This document shows positions 7,245 to 7,608 of a stretch of DNA of 7,608 nucleotides, piece after piece. The notes under the pieces were generated by a model. That model did not search any database and was not told where the DNA came from. It was given only the letters and a program-made list of their open reading frames with translations. Each line of letters opens with the position of its first letter. Positions within the stretch are counted from its first letter, which is position 1. The DNA is from an uncultured Bacteroides sp. (GTDB lineage Bacteria; Bacteroidota; Bacteroidia; Bacteroidales; Bacteroidaceae), in contig CAAFUN010000124.1 in NCBI GenBank assembly GCA_900766195.1, positions 1 through 7,608 of the forward strand, read 5' to 3'. The translations under genes were made by a program, and so were the position numbers.

Positions 7245-7290
7245 AAGGAAACACGGTGAAGTTCTTTGAAGAACTTCACCGTGTTTCCTT
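7245..7290. terminator. Perfect 22-bp inverted repeat, probable bidirectional terminator
   Basis: The arm at 7245-7266 (AAGGAAACACGG...) is the exact reverse complement of 7269-7290 (...CCGTGTTTCCTT), with only two bases between them. RNA from either strand would fold into a very stable hairpin. It lacks a long T tract (only TTCCTT on each side), so it is unusual as a classical intrinsic terminator. Its place 142 bases after the last gene fits transcript termination or 3'-end protection for the export operon, or convergent termination with a gene beyond the right edge. Confidence 0.65.
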
Positions 7291-7334
7291 ATGAAGTAGT
7301 ACACATTAGTCACGCAAGCAACTGTTTGGGATAA

Positions 7335-7577
7335 CTTAGTTCCGATGCTAAAGAACTCTTTGATATCGCTATTCGGTATAGCTTTATATCAATCATTAAG
7401 AGGCTATACTTACCGTTGTATTTATCACATGACTGTAGCTTAATTATGTATGTTATCGCCTATCTTGTGCTCAATCATCAATCGAAGGTAAGCAGACATA
7501 TGTCATTTTCACAGATTGAATCCATAATGTACTAACTCTCAGTATTACACAGAAACAGTTTTATTTATCGAGCCTTT
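7335..7577 (+). pseudogene. Possible decayed coding remnant (perhaps IS4-type transposase C-terminus)
   Basis: One frame is open from 7335 to 7532 without a start codon near its beginning. It breaks at a TAA (7533) and continues to a TGA at 7578. The segment LIMYVIAYLVLNHQSKV (from 7440) followed by MSFSQIESIM (from 7500) loosely recalls the C-terminal end of IS4-family DDE transposases, in which a hydrophobic IAYLL-like helix precedes a short serine-led helix. The likeness is from memory and weak. There are no inverted repeats of an insertion sequence and no catalytic block, and the open stretch could be chance. Confidence 0.18.
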
Positions 7578-7608
7578 TGAATGGTGACTAGAGGTTTTCT
7601 TAGAAAGG

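Larger units (their letters stand above)
7103..7608. other. Gene-free tail after the export operon
   Basis: About 500 bases with no complete gene on either strand. It contains two candidate terminators (7118-7141 and 7245-7290), a bulged hairpin at 7362-7390 (GATAT/ATATC and GCTAT/ATAGC around TCGGT), and a stop-interrupted open frame from 7335. No tRNA, CRISPR or insertion-sequence end is visible, and no adapter sequence occurs at the right edge. The remaining genes of a polysaccharide cluster do not begin here. Confidence 0.6.

Overview
The window looks like a piece of a Bacteroides-type (order Bacteroidales) genome. The signs are AT-rich DNA with almost no Shine-Dalgarno sites, promoter elements of the TAnnTTTG class on both sides of one intergenic gap, a tRNA without an encoded CCA, and proteins that read as Bacteroides versions of MltG, IorA/IorB and SLBB/Wzz polysaccharide export. 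The first 20 bases are not genomic. They match the 3' end of the Illumina TruSeq adapter exactly, so position 21 is probably the raw end of a draft contig that cuts mltG in mid-gene.

Layout from left to right: adapter (1-20); the 3' end of mltG, a cell-wall transglycosylase (21-388); a long hairpin terminator (433-507); iorA and iorB, 7 bases apart, encoding the two subunits of indolepyruvate:ferredoxin oxidoreductase (537-2721); about 450 bases without a convincing gene, holding a 14-bp palindrome and some short repeats; a tRNA-Thr(CGT) gene on the minus strand (3168-3240); a divergent promoter gap (3241-3447); a two-gene polysaccharide export unit, made of an 840-residue outer-membrane-type SLBB protein and a 374-residue Wzz-type chain-length protein (3448-7102); two candidate terminators, the second a perfect 22-bp inverted repeat (7245-7290); and a gene-free tail with a faint, stop-interrupted trace that might be a transposase remnant.

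IorA and IorB should work together to oxidise aryl-pyruvates to aryl-acetyl-CoA while reducing ferredoxin, a step in fermenting aromatic amino acids. This IorA lacks the C-terminal iron-sulphur domain of the archaeal enzyme. The SLBB and Wzz proteins should form the periplasm-spanning part of a polysaccharide exporter. No glycosyltransferase, polymerase, flippase, tyrosine kinase or UpxY antiterminator gene lies with them, so the sugar-building genes must be elsewhere or past the window edge.

I found no clear evidence of a new biological system. The points most worth a second look are the adapter, the six-repeat SLBB protein with a signal peptide but no lipobox, the compact export pair closed by a perfect inverted repeat, the ferredoxin-less IorA, and the possible decayed coding region at the right end.
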